A stretch of 64,000 nt of DNA, taken from the NCBI GenBank assembly GCA_030040425.1, contig JASHTS010000128.1, forward strand, positions 1 to 64,000, in the 5' to 3' direction. Shown here one piece after another: positions 8,481 through 17,699 of the stretch (positions within the stretch are counted from its first letter, which is position 1; the number at the start of each line of letters is the position of its first letter). Under the pieces are notes generated by a model. The model did no database searches and was not told where the DNA came from. It saw nothing but the letters and a program-made list of their open reading frames with translations. This DNA comes from Acidobacteriaceae bacterium (lineage in GTDB: Bacteria; Acidobacteriota; Terriglobia; Terriglobales; Acidobacteriaceae). The translations under genes were made by a program, and so were the position numbers.

Positions 8481-9253
8481 GCCAGAGGCAAACGCCGATT
8501 CCCGAGATTGCTTTCGACTGCGTGGGCAAGCGTTTTCGAAATGGCGCCATCGCGCTTGAGAACGTGTCGCTCACGGTCGAACGCGGCGAGTTCGTGACCT
8601 TGCTCGGACCCTCAGGCTGCGGGAAATCGACGCTCCTCAAGCTCATTGCCGGCTTAATTCCGGCGAGCCGAGGCCAAATCCAGGTGAACGGGATGACACC
8701 GGAAAACGCGCGCGAGATGATGAGCTTTATCTTTCAGGATGCAACCCTTCTGCCCTGGCGGACCGTGCAGGAAAACGTCGGCCTCGGCCTTGAGCTTGAA
8801 TACGCCTCGCGCGCCGTTCGCCAGGAACGGGTGATGGCGATGCTCGACCTGGTGGGTTTGCGCAACGTGGCGCGCAGCTATCCCCGTCAGCTTTCCGGCG
8901 GCATGAAAATGCGGGTTTCGATTGCTCGCGCGCTGGTAAGCCGGCCGCGGATTTTGCTCATGGATGAGCCATTCGCCGCGCTCGACGAAATGACGCGCGA
9001 CCGCTTGAACGAGGAGCTCTTACGGCTGCACGATGAACAGAAGTGGACCGTTGTATTCGTCACCCATTCCGTGGCGGAAGCGGTATTTCTTTCCACACGG
9101 GTTGTGATTCTCGCGCCGCATCCCGGCCGCGTGGCGCATGAAGTCGACGTGCATCTCGCCTGGCCGCGGAAAGCGGATACGCGCGAGTCGCTTGCCTTTG
9201 AGGAGATCGTCACGCAGGTCGCTCGATTCCTGCGGGGAGTCGTCGAGTCATGA
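8474..9253 (+). CDS. ABC transporter ATPase (SsuB/TauB/ThiZ-like)
   Basis: It has Walker A GPSGCGKST, Q-loop FQDATLLPW, signature LSGGMKMR, Walker B ILLMDEP and the switch His in VFVTHSVAEAV. This is the pattern of ATPases of nitrate/sulfonate/thiamine-precursor importers. The ATG at 8474 has a strong AAGGAG 8 bases upstream and overlaps the previous stop. The frame upstream of it in the track (from 8387) is a shadow. Its own stop overlaps the permease start (ATGA). It should energise uptake of the ligand caught by the lipoprotein at 2896-3882. Confidence 0.93.
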   Translation: MVSQRQTPIPEIAFDCVGKRFRNGAIALENVSLTVERGEFVTLLGPSGCGKSTLLKLIAGLIPASRGQIQVNGMTPENAREMMSFIFQDATLLPWRTVQENVGLGLELEYASRAVRQERVMAMLDLVGLRNVARSYPRQLSGGMKMRVSIARALVSRPRILLMDEPFAALDEMTRDRLNEELLRLHDEQKWTVVFVTHSVAEAVFLSTRVVILAPHPGRVAHEVDVHLAWPRKADTRESLAFEEIVTQVARFLRGVVES

Positions 9254-10041
9254 CCAGACGCGCTTTCATAGCGCTTAGCAGCGCGCTCGTGCTTGCCTGC
9301 CTGCTCGGGCTTTGGCAGGCCATCATCTGGATCAACCACCTGCCGTCGTACATTCTTCCCGGGCCAATAGGCGTGGCGGAAATCATTGGAGCACGGTACC
9401 AGTCGCTTCTGAACTCGCTGTGGATCACGATGCAAGAGGCTGCGTGCGGCCTGGCTGCAAGCGTAGTCGCCGGTCTCGCAATCGCGATGGTGTTTGCCCA
9501 ATGGCGCTGGCTGCGCCAAACCCTGTATCCCTATACGATTCTGTTGCAGACCGTTCCCATTGTCGCCATCGCACCTCTGGTCATTTTTTGGATTGGCCCG
9601 GGAATCTTTGCCGTCAGCGTTGTCACTTTCATCATTTGCCTGGCGCCCATCATTGCCAACACCACCCAAGGACTCATCAGTGCCGACGAGAATCTCGTCA
9701 ATCTGTTCGTGATCTACAACGCCTCTCCCGCGCAGATACTTTTCAAGCTTCGCTTGCCCAATGCGCTCCCAAGTTTCTTTACCGGGTTGCGCATTGCGGC
9801 GGGCATTAGCGTCATTGGCGGAATCACCGGGGAGCTTTTCGCCGGTTCCACGCGCGTGGGCGAAGGCGGTTTGGGCTACGCCATGATCTACGCGAATAAT
9901 CAGATGGAAACAAGCTACCTGTTCGCACTGGTGCTTGCAGCCACAGTGCTTGGATTCATGTTTTTCTTTATCGTGATGTTTCTCGAGTGGCTGGCGCTGC
10001 ACAACTGGCACGAATCGAACCGGCCGCCGTTGACCGAATGA
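9250..10041 (+). CDS. ABC transporter permease (BPD_transp_1, SsuC/ThiX-like)
   Basis: A 263-residue membrane protein with about six hydrophobic helices and the coupling-loop region around AAGISVIGGITGELFAG, followed by GLGYAMIYANNQ, as in SsuC/TauC/ThiX permeases. It starts at an ATG overlapping the ATPase stop and is followed 12 bases later by the DUF3891 gene. It forms the inner-membrane channel of the cluster A importer. Confidence 0.92.
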   Translation: MTRRAFIALSSALVLACLLGLWQAIIWINHLPSYILPGPIGVAEIIGARYQSLLNSLWITMQEAACGLAASVVAGLAIAMVFAQWRWLRQTLYPYTILLQTVPIVAIAPLVIFWIGPGIFAVSVVTFIICLAPIIANTTQGLISADENLVNLFVIYNASPAQILFKLRLPNALPSFFTGLRIAAGISVIGGITGELFAGSTRVGEGGLGYAMIYANNQMETSYLFALVLAATVLGFMFFFIVMFLEWLALHNWHESNRPPLTE

Positions 10042-10053
10042 GGAGTAGGAACG

Positions 10054-10878
10054 ATGCTGCGCATGGAAACCGAAACCGGCTGGTGGCTCATTACCCACCC
10101 CGATCACGCCCGCCTCGCCGGAGACTTCGCCGCTGCCTGGGGCAACGCCGCATTTTGCAAGCCAGAGCCGCGCGCCCGCGTGCTCAAGGGCATCGCACGG
10201 CACGACGACGGGTGGGCGGCTCGCGATGCGCGTCCGGCCATCACAAGAGACGGCAAGCCATCTGCGTTTTCCGTCGAACTCGTGGGCAAATACTCCGCGT
10301 TCGAAGAGATCGATCTCGAAGACTATCTTGCTGTGCGGGAACGCGCCGTTGCGACCATTGCAGCCGAGGACGCGTATGCGGCACTGCTGATTTCGATGCA
10401 CACGTATAGCCTGCTCGCGGAACATGCCGATCGTTCCACGATCGCGCCGGAAAAACTGCCTCTTCTTGACCGGTTCCTCGCGAACCAGCGCAACGCGCAG
10501 AGGGAATTGCGCTCCGCCATCGCCTCAGACGCAACCATGGCTCCGCAGGGAAAAATGGACCAAACCATCGCGGAGCACTTTCGCCTTCTGCAGGCGTGCG
10601 ACAATCTTTCGCTCTTGAGTTGCGTCGCCTATTCACGGCCGGCCAATCTCCTGCATCCCTTGCCGCTTAGCAGCGGGGGCGCGAGTGAAGTGCAGGTCTT
10701 CCCGGTGGGGCCGCGCCGCTTCCTTTTGTCGCCGTGGCCGTTCTCTGAGCCGGAATTGACCTTTTGCTTTCCTGCGCGTCGCGTCGAAGGCAGGATTTTT
10801 GGTTCCTCGGCGGATCTGACTGCGGCCTTCTCCGCGGCTGAGGCGAAGACGATCGCGGTCACACTGACGAGTCAGTGA
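10054..10878 (+). CDS. DUF3891-family protein
   Basis: The 274-residue protein starts with an aromatic segment (TGWWLITHPDHARLAGDFAAAWG) and has GIARHDDGW near residue 51 and LLISMHTYSLL near 112. These are conserved features of DUF3891 as I recall it. The His/Asp pattern (HPDH, RHDDGW, MHTY) suggests a metal-binding alpha-helical hydrolase, similar in flavour to HD-domain proteins, but no activity is established to my knowledge. It is the last gene of the forward series and starts after GAGGAGTAGGAACG. Its position after a dedicated importer suggests a catabolic enzyme for the same substrate. Confidence 0.7.
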   Translation: MLRMETETGWWLITHPDHARLAGDFAAAWGNAAFCKPEPRARVLKGIARHDDGWAARDARPAITRDGKPSAFSVELVGKYSAFEEIDLEDYLAVRERAVATIAAEDAYAALLISMHTYSLLAEHADRSTIAPEKLPLLDRFLANQRNAQRELRSAIASDATMAPQGKMDQTIAEHFRLLQACDNLSLLSCVAYSRPANLLHPLPLSSGGASEVQVFPVGPRRFLLSPWPFSEPELTFCFPARRVEGRIFGSSADLTAAFSAAEAKTIAVTLTSQ

Positions 10879-11015
10879 TTCATTGCAGTTTCCCTCTGGG
10901 TTTATCGGAATGCCGCGAACCTGCCAACTGGCCATCGTGCACCTGCTCACGCCAACTCGCGGCCTTTGTCGGGAACTGTCCGCCGTATGTCGCGTACATC
11001 TTCCAAGAAAAAGCT

Positions 11016-11960
11016 CTAAATCGGAAACAGCTCGCGCGGCGGCAAAATCTGCCTGGCAATCGCAGCGCTCACAGTGTGGACCGGTTCGTTGACCACCTGG
11101 CTCAGCCGCAACCGCATTGCCACGCTGCAAAGGATATACGCGTGAACGTGGCTGAATCCCCAGCGGCTGACGAGCAGCTCGATCATGCGCAGCGTCGCGC
11201 CCCGAGCCGCCTCGACGAGATCGGTCCCCGTCTCGACCACAACCCATGCGTCCGGGTGCGAATCGGGAACGACGGCCTCGCTCGATTCCACCAACGGGCC
11301 GGCCAGCGGCTGCCGCTTGTGCAGATGAAAGCGCAGCCTTGCGTCGAGCGGGCACTCGATTCCATTGATGCACACTTCGCCGTCCCCTTGCGCGGCGTGG
11401 CCGTCGCCGCAACTGAACAGTGCGCCGCGGTTGAAAACGGGCAGATAGAGTCTGGACCCCGCGCACAACTCGCGCACATCCAGGTTGCCTCCGAAAGGGC
11501 CAGGAGGCCGCGTGCGAAAGGCGCCCGCCTCTGCGCGCGCCACGCCCATCACTCCCAAAAACGGCCGCAACGGCACAACCGCAGGGGCGAGCGAGCGGGT
11601 GACATCGCCGTCGAGTTGCCAGTGGAAGAGCTGTGGATCGTGAAACCGGTCTTTGAGAAAGCCAAGGCCTTCAACCACGCTGCTCCATCCCCAGCCCTGG
11701 TGGCTCAGCGCCAGCACCTCGATCTCGAGTACATCGCCGGCCTCGGCCCCTTCCACAAATATCGGTCCGGTGAGTGCGTGAATGAGCGTGCGGTCGATGG
11801 TGAGGTATTCGTCTACCGGCATGCCCCGCCTGACCTGGGCGCCGCTCGAGTCCACACACTCAAAATGCACTTCATCGCCGGACTCGATATGCAGGCGCGG
11901 GGGCAACGAACGGTCCCACACCGAATGTGTGGGATTGGCGGAAAGCCCGTGCTCCTTCAT
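11016..11960 (-). CDS. Acetamidase/formamidase (FmdA/AmdA) family protein
   Basis: The 314-residue protein has the FmdA/AmdA core: SGDEVHFECVDSSGAQV near the N-terminus, the LTGPIFVEGAEAGDVLEIEV strand, and the conserved SCGDGHAAQGDGEVCINGIE metal and active-site region. Family members hydrolyse formamide, acetamide or similar short amides to ammonia plus an acid. Its ATG overlaps the stop of the RidA gene upstream (ATGA). It converges on the DUF3891 gene and so faces the cluster A operon tail to tail. It could release formate or ammonia from an intermediate made by the cluster. Confidence 0.88.
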   Translation of the reverse strand: MKEHGLSANPTHSVWDRSLPPRLHIESGDEVHFECVDSSGAQVRRGMPVDEYLTIDRTLIHALTGPIFVEGAEAGDVLEIEVLALSHQGWGWSSVVEGLGFLKDRFHDPQLFHWQLDGDVTRSLAPAVVPLRPFLGVMGVARAEAGAFRTRPPGPFGGNLDVRELCAGSRLYLPVFNRGALFSCGDGHAAQGDGEVCINGIECPLDARLRFHLHKRQPLAGPLVESSEAVVPDSHPDAWVVVETGTDLVEAARGATLRMIELLVSRWGFSHVHAYILCSVAMRLRLSQVVNEPVHTVSAAIARQILPPRELFPI

Positions 11961-12427
11961 TCGTGCGCTCTCACGCTCATTTGCACTTCAACCAGCGCAT
12001 TCCTCGGCAGCGCGCTCACGCCCACCGCCGCGCGCACATGGCGTCCCGCATCACCGAAGACCTTGACCAGCAGATCCGAAGCTCCATTCACCACGGCGGG
12101 CGATTCGCCGAATCCAGGCGCCGCATTCACATAACCGTTCACTGTCAGCACCTCGGCCACGCGATCGAGCGAACCAAGCTCGCGCCGCAAAACCGCGAGT
12201 TGCATGAGCACGCAGGCTTGCGCCGCGCGATAGCCTTCTTCGATCGTGCGATCGGCTCCCGCTGTTCCGGCGATGACCCCAGCGGCATCGGCGGAGATTA
12301 CCCCGGAAAGATAAATCACCTGCCCGGCTCGCTTTGCCGCAACATAATTACCGCCAGGCGATGGCGGCTTCGGTAACTCGATGCCGAGTGTTCGAAGGTT
12401 TTCTTCTGGGGTCCGATCGTCTGCCAT
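11957..12427 (-). CDS. RidA/YjgF-family protein
   Basis: The 156-residue protein has the RidA fold signatures: GQVIYLSGVISAD near the N-terminus, QACVLMQLAVLRRELGSLDRV in the middle, and the conserved Arg in RAAVGVSALPRNALVEVQM. RidA proteins hydrolyse reactive enamine/imine intermediates or act in amine and pyrimidine catabolism. I start it at ATG 12427, preceded by GAGAAGAA; the longer frame has no homology in its first 39 codons. It is the first gene of a two-gene operon with the FmdA homologue. Next to an oxidase and a deaminase, deamination of an imine product is a sensible role. Confidence 0.88.
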   Translation of the reverse strand: MADDRTPEENLRTLGIELPKPPSPGGNYVAAKRAGQVIYLSGVISADAAGVIAGTAGADRTIEEGYRAAQACVLMQLAVLRRELGSLDRVAEVLTVNGYVNAAPGFGESPAVVNGASDLLVKVFGDAGRHVRAAVGVSALPRNALVEVQMSVRAHE

Positions 12428-12802
12428 TTCTTCTCGACTGTACCACGCGCTCGGGATTTTTCTTCCGCCTGCCGGCCCGCTCACGCTCGCATGGGCCTGA
12501 CCGCATGATTCGCAAATCGCGGCCTTCCTCACCCTCGCACACACCTCAACATCTGCTGCTCAATGGGGCTCGATACCATGATGACTCGTATTGCAAAATT
12601 GCTCCTTCTGGCCGGCATCGCCTTCTCCTGTCCGCTGGACGTCTTCAACAGAACGGCATTGTCTAAGAAAGAAGCGAATTCGCAATCGGACTGAAAACAC
12701 CGATGCCCCATTCTCGCCGCCTTGCGCGGAGGGAACAGGGCATTCGGGTCAGAGGCATCGAACCGGTTCGCGGAGAAGCTCTCAGGTTATTGAGACGCGG
12801 GT
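12428..12802. other. Intergenic region upstream of the RidA-FmdA operon
   Basis: About 375 bases between the RidA start and the TonB receptor 3' end. It should carry the minus-strand promoter for the ridA-type operon. The small frames listed here lack ribosome sites and homology. I see no clear hairpin or operator. Confidence 0.45.
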
Positions 12803-15800
12803 CTAGAAACTGTAACGCAGCGACATCTGCATGCGACGGCCCTGAGTGAGTAGGGAGGTGTATTCGCCATAGGTGGCGCCGCCGAACCACGGATCGTTGT
12901 TGATCGACGCCGGATCGAAGCGGACGGAGTTGGTGGTGTTGAACATCTCCGCCGCGAACTTGAGCTGATGGCGTTCGGAAAGGGCGAGGACCTTGGACAG
13001 GCCACTATCGATGCTGAAGTAACCATCGCCGCGATAGTTATTGCGATTGCCGGTTTCAGCGGCGTAGGGCGGACGAATATTACTAAGCGCCGCGGTGGTG
13101 GAGGAATTTCCGGTTTGATTGTGGAAGGCATTGGGCTGGCCGAGCGAGTCATGCTGGTGACCACCGGACGCGATGGGCCCCGTCTGGACATTCCAGCTCT
13201 GGTCGGCCCAATCCGTATTCCAACCCAGGCCGTCGATCGAGCTGAAGGGCAGTCCGCTCGTCCAATGGGTAAGACCGGTCAGATTCCAGTCTCCGATAAT
13301 TGCGTTGGCGAAGCGGTTGACGTTGCCGCCGATCAGGCGGCCCCTGCCGAATGGCAATGCGCCGATGGCGTTGACGGTAACGGCCTGGCGGACGTCGAAG
13401 TCCGATGGGCCCCGGTTGCCTCTGGGGTTATAGACGTTGATGATCTGGCTGGAATAGCCCCCGAAGCTGGTAGCGGTGGGACCGCTGCGCTCGACGTCGG
13501 AGCCGAGATCGATGGATTTGGAGAACGTGTAGTACGCGTCAAACTGAATGCCGTGGCTGGTCTGCTGGTGGAGTGCAAGCTGGGCGCCGTTATAGCTGCT
13601 GGTGCCCATCGACGACCAGGCGTAGAGCGACGCGTACTGGGGGTCGAAGAAACGGAAGCAACCACTTGGGGTTGGCGCGGAGCAACCTCCGCCGGAGCTG
13701 GGCGGCACATCGAGTATGAAGAGGGCCGAGGACTCATTACCACGGAAACCGGCTTCGGGGCCAGGACTGCCGGTGAAGTAAAGGTTGTAGATGTTCTGCG
13801 TAGCCGACATACCGTTACCAGCCATCCACGGGAACATGTCTTCCCAATATTGGATATTGGGCACGTTGGCTACGGGGGTACCAGCGTCGTTCAACTGGTC
13901 GAGCTGTCGCTCGGCGGTATAGTAGTCGGTGCCGCTCTGCGGGTCAGCCATGTCGTCGATCTCGCTCACGTCGCGCATTTGGAGGAGACGACGGCCGAGG
14001 CGGCCGGTGTAGGTAGCCTCGAGGATCATATTGCGATGAAGCTGTTGCTGGATGCCGAAGTTGAAGGCATAGGAGTAGGGAGTGTGAATGTTCTGATCGG
14101 CGCCCCAGGCGAGGGCCAGCACGTCGGGCGGAATCACGGGCGTTGCGCCGGTGACGTTGATCGTAGGAATGATGCTGGTAGGAACGGTTGTTGCCGTAGA
14201 AAAACGCGGCGCCGTGTCGGCGTCAGCGGCGCCTACCGGGGCCTGATTGGAGGTAATCAATCCAAACTCGCCCGACTGAGAGAACGAATCGACGATGCCC
14301 TGGCCGAAGTGATCGTAATAGGTGCCAAATCCTGCGCGAACGGTCGTCTTCTGCAACGGCTGCCAGGAGACGGCGAAACGCGGGGCAAGATCGAACTTAT
14401 CCATGCTCCAGAAGCCAGCTTTGCCGTTGGCCCTGCCACCCTGAGTAAAGCCGAATGCAGGGTCGACGACCTCGCCCTCTGCGGCGCCTCTCCAGCGGGC
14501 GTCAAGCCACTGGCCCAGGTTGACGGTGGGCACAACCTCCTGGCCATTGCGCTCGTAGGGAACCTGCTCGAGAGAGTGGCGCAGGCCGAGGGTAAGGGTA
14601 AGGTTCGGCCGAATCTTCCAGCTATCCTGGCCGTAATACTCAAACTCATTGGTAATGTACTGCTGGTTCACCCACTGGCCGGGCGGCAGCGGGGTCAACT
14701 GGCCGCTGGCGTATTGGTTGTTGTAGTACTGGGTCGCGACGGTGATCATGCCTACGACGTCGGCCACGGCAACATCATAGGCGGAGATGGAGGATACGGT
14801 GGGGAAACCAAAGGCGTCGGGGTCGAGGCTCGAGCCGGTGCCAGCGATGGCGCCGTAGCCAAGACAGACGTAGGTGACCTCGGCATTATTATAGAGCGTA
14901 GCGTCCGAAGAACGATTGTTGAAGAGGAGCCGGTAGTTGCCGCCAAATTGGAAGGTGTGATTGCCCTTGACCCAGGTGACATCGTCGACAAAGTCGTTGG
15001 TAGGTACGCTGACGACCTGCGAGGTGTTGCCCACTCCGCTCAACGTTGCGATGTCCTGGAACTTTACATAGTTGCCATCGGTAACACCGCGATTCGCATA
15101 GCCCTGGCGCACCAGGCCATAGCGAAAGTTGTTCACCAGGGCGTTGGAGATGGTCCATATATCGCCGGCGGCGATGCCCTTTGAGTTGTCGATGATGCGG
15201 TAGTTGGGCGGCTGCCCGGGGAATTGCTCCGGGCCATAAGTGTGGTCGTCCTGCAGATTCCCGCGGACGAAGAGGCGATGTTTGGCACCCAGATTGTAAT
15301 CCAGTTTGGCGATGAGAGTGTTCAGGTTGATGGGATTGGGCGAGGCGAAGGTGTAAGAGGCGAGGTTGTTCACGTCGCCCAACTGGTTGCCATTAGGCAG
15401 CGGCAGTCGCGCATAGTAGGCCTCAGCGGCCGGATTCACTCCTGCTCCGAGTGGACAGGTGCCATCGGCACTGCAATTCGGATCCATCGACGCAATGTTC
15501 GCGGGCGAGAGAGTCACCAAGCCGTTGTTACAGGCATAGGCTGTGGAACCCGAACAGGTGGGCGTGTAGTAATCGACGTAGCCATTGCGGAAGCTCTGCG
15601 TGGGAACCTCGAGGGTTTCCTGTAGGTCCTCGGCTGTGCGCTGGCCTTCGTAGGCCACAAAATAGAACAGCTTATTCTTCTGGATGGGAGCGCCGAAGGA
15701 GCCGCCAAAGGTATTGCGTAGGAACTTGGGGGGAATGTTAGGCTCGCCTTCTTCAATCTCTGCCTGCTTGTTGAACCAGTTGTTGGCGACGGTGTTGGTG

Positions 15801-16594
15801 GGACGGTAATACTCGTACAAGCTCCCGTGATATTGGTTGGTTCCACTCCGTGTCACCAGCGAAACCTGCGCCCCGGAGGAATAGCCGGCATCGGAATTAG
15901 AGTTGGTGGTAACCACGCGGAACTCCTCGACGGAATCGCGCGTGGAGCGCAGAACGCCGCTAAAGGCATAGCCATTGTTCTGGTCGTTGTCGTCCACGCC
16001 GTCGAGCGAAACGTTGCTCTGGTCGGAGCGGGCGCCATCGACCGAGCCGCTGCGGCTCCCGCCGGGAGAGTCCTGCTGCTGCTGCGTCTCGTCGCCGAGA
16101 AAGAGCACGCCTGACTGCAGGCTGAGCAGGTCGAGGACGTTGTTGCCCTCGAACGGCAGCGTCTGAATCTGCTCGGTGTTAAACGGCGTGCCGACTGTGG
16201 CGTCCTCCGTATTCAGCGTGGAGGCTGTGTCCACCACTAGAACCGTTTGTGACGTGGACGCCACAGAAAGCTTGAAGCTGGCCGTGGCCGGCTGGTTAAC
16301 GAGCAGTTCAACCTGTTTCTGCTCTTGCGACGTAAAGCCAATTGCATCCACATGGATCATGTATTTGCCCGGCGTGATCTGCTCGATATCGTAGTTGCCG
16401 TGCGCATCTGTGACGGCATGCGCGAGGACTCCGGTATCGGGATCGGTGATGGTTATCTGGGCGCCGGCAAGGACCGCGCCTGTCTGGTCGGTCACGCTGC
16501 CGTGCAGCGAGGTGAGGGCTGTTTGCGTCAGCAGGGGGAGCGGTCCAAGCAGACACACGGCAATAGGAACGAGGAAGTGTCGGAACTGCTTCAT
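12803..16594 (-). CDS. TonB-dependent receptor, Oar-like, with carboxypeptidase-regulatory N-terminus
   Basis: A 1263-residue outer-membrane protein. Its N-terminal signal (MKQFRHFLVPIAVCLLGPLP) is followed by a CarboxypepD_reg-like beta-sandwich (LHGSVTDQTGAVLAGAQITI through YDIEQITPGKY). Next comes a plug-like domain rich in Gln/Asp and a long beta-barrel that ends in MSLRYSF with the C-terminal Phe needed for barrel insertion. Such very large Oar-type receptors are abundant in Acidobacteriota, usually with unknown ligands. It is a single-gene unit: no TonB or lipoprotein partner is adjacent. A role in uptake for the flanking nitrogen clusters is possible but unsupported. Confidence 0.9.
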   Translation of the reverse strand: MKQFRHFLVPIAVCLLGPLPLLTQTALTSLHGSVTDQTGAVLAGAQITITDPDTGVLAHAVTDAHGNYDIEQITPGKYMIHVDAIGFTSQEQKQVELLVNQPATASFKLSVASTSQTVLVVDTASTLNTEDATVGTPFNTEQIQTLPFEGNNVLDLLSLQSGVLFLGDETQQQQDSPGGSRSGSVDGARSDQSNVSLDGVDDNDQNNGYAFSGVLRSTRDSVEEFRVVTTNSNSDAGYSSGAQVSLVTRSGTNQYHGSLYEYYRPTNTVANNWFNKQAEIEEGEPNIPPKFLRNTFGGSFGAPIQKNKLFYFVAYEGQRTAEDLQETLEVPTQSFRNGYVDYYTPTCSGSTAYACNNGLVTLSPANIASMDPNCSADGTCPLGAGVNPAAEAYYARLPLPNGNQLGDVNNLASYTFASPNPINLNTLIAKLDYNLGAKHRLFVRGNLQDDHTYGPEQFPGQPPNYRIIDNSKGIAAGDIWTISNALVNNFRYGLVRQGYANRGVTDGNYVKFQDIATLSGVGNTSQVVSVPTNDFVDDVTWVKGNHTFQFGGNYRLLFNNRSSDATLYNNAEVTYVCLGYGAIAGTGSSLDPDAFGFPTVSSISAYDVAVADVVGMITVATQYYNNQYASGQLTPLPPGQWVNQQYITNEFEYYGQDSWKIRPNLTLTLGLRHSLEQVPYERNGQEVVPTVNLGQWLDARWRGAAEGEVVDPAFGFTQGGRANGKAGFWSMDKFDLAPRFAVSWQPLQKTTVRAGFGTYYDHFGQGIVDSFSQSGEFGLITSNQAPVGAADADTAPRFSTATTVPTSIIPTINVTGATPVIPPDVLALAWGADQNIHTPYSYAFNFGIQQQLHRNMILEATYTGRLGRRLLQMRDVSEIDDMADPQSGTDYYTAERQLDQLNDAGTPVANVPNIQYWEDMFPWMAGNGMSATQNIYNLYFTGSPGPEAGFRGNESSALFILDVPPSSGGGCSAPTPSGCFRFFDPQYASLYAWSSMGTSSYNGAQLALHQQTSHGIQFDAYYTFSKSIDLGSDVERSGPTATSFGGYSSQIINVYNPRGNRGPSDFDVRQAVTVNAIGALPFGRGRLIGGNVNRFANAIIGDWNLTGLTHWTSGLPFSSIDGLGWNTDWADQSWNVQTGPIASGGHQHDSLGQPNAFHNQTGNSSTTAALSNIRPPYAAETGNRNNYRGDGYFSIDSGLSKVLALSERHQLKFAAEMFNTTNSVRFDPASINNDPWFGGATYGEYTSLLTQGRRMQMSLRYSF

Positions 16595-17216
16595 CTAGTG
16601 CTGCCTCCATGGAGATACAGTTGCGTCGTCGCCGCCCCAAGCGGGGGCGCGGGCTAAGCAGTAAGCACCGATTCTTAGTTTGCAGACCGTCCAAGTCCGA
16701 ACGAGCCGCGCCTCTCTCCGGGGATGTTGCAGCGGAGAGACTGCGACTGGTAGAAGGATTCCGGGTGCTACGGCCTGCGGCTTGGAAAAATACGCCTATA
16801 GGGCGGCGTAGCTTGAGCCTTGCATAGGCACGATAGTGAGTCCATAGAGATAAAGAATTTCGATAAGGGCGAGAATGGGCTTTTATGATCGCAGATCCGC
16901 CTCATATCTGCTCCTGACGCGGAAGCGGCGGCTGGCTGCCAGGCCTGCGAGAAAAGCTAACTCGGGCGCTTCTGCCTATTCATCGCGCTCAGTCATGGCG
17001 GGGAAAAGGCAAAATGCCGCCATAAAGAATCTCCGTCGTGCTCGTACCCGGAAAGCACGAAATATGAAATTCCGCGGATTAATTCGTACTCGCGTATTGG
17101 CGGAGCCGGCATTTGGTAAATCCGGCCTTGTGCTCGCATGTTACCGGGCTTGCATTCGCGAGCACTTCGTTTACAATGACGTGACTGCAAGACAGATACT
17201 CTAGGGAGAATCGCAG
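16595..17216. other. Divergent intergenic region between TonB receptor and cytochrome c genes
   Basis: About 620 bases that must hold the promoters of two divergent genes. The region has short AT-rich patches. The 109-codon frame at 16875-17204 is strongly basic and lacks a ribosome site or homology, so I do not call it a gene. Confidence 0.45.
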
Positions 17217-17699
17217 TTGAAGGTTGTCTATTTATCAGCTTTCATGGCCGCGCTGGTTCCCGTGGCCTTTGCAATTGCGGCAGCTCCGTCACAGCAGGCC
17301 GCGCAGAGCACCCCGCCGGTCTCGGAGAGTGAGTCGCCGAAAAATCTCCAAGTTCTGTCAAAGGATCTGACCGTGCGCCAGGTAAAGGAGATCATGGACG
17401 ACTGGACCGACGCGCTGGGCGTGGACTGCAGCACATGCCACGTACGCGATATGGATCATCCGCTTCCCAATGGGCGCCCGGGTTACGACTATGCCGGCGA
17501 TTCCAAGCAGGAAAAGAGAACGGCGCGTGTGATGTACGCGATGACGGAAGAGATTAATGCGCGCTATGTTGCAGCGGTTCCAAACTCCGGAATTCCAGTA
17601 ACCTGCGGAACCTGCCATCGCGGCCATCTAAGCCCTGTGCCATTCAACAGCGCAGAGACAAAGACTCCCGTGAATTCAAGCAATACCGCTCAACCCTAG
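17217..17699 (+). CDS. Periplasmic c-type cytochrome (photosynthetic reaction-centre cytochrome c-like)
   Basis: A 160-residue exported protein with a signal peptide (MKVVYLSAFMAALVPVAFAI) and two heme-attachment motifs, CSTCH and CGTCH. Between them lies the helix ARVMYAMTEEINARYV, resembling the Met-ligand helices of the tetraheme reaction-centre cytochrome subunit family. Acidobacteriota carry many such short members unrelated to photosynthesis. It starts at TTG 17217, preceded by GGGAGAATCGCAG. It stands alone, and an electron-carrier role is inferred only from the heme motifs. Confidence 0.85.
   Translation: MKVVYLSAFMAALVPVAFAIAAAPSQQAAQSTPPVSESESPKNLQVLSKDLTVRQVKEIMDDWTDALGVDCSTCHVRDMDHPLPNGRPGYDYAGDSKQEKRTARVMYAMTEEINARYVAAVPNSGIPVTCGTCHRGHLSPVPFNSAETKTPVNSSNTAQP

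Noticed and set aside
8887-10425. 512-aa minus-strand frame
   Set aside because: Shadow of the ABC ATPase, permease and DUF3891 genes; no recognisable motifs and a low-complexity composition.
12968-15184. 738-aa plus-strand frame opposite the TonB receptor
   Set aside because: Val/Gly/Asp-rich antisense shadow of a well-supported receptor gene.
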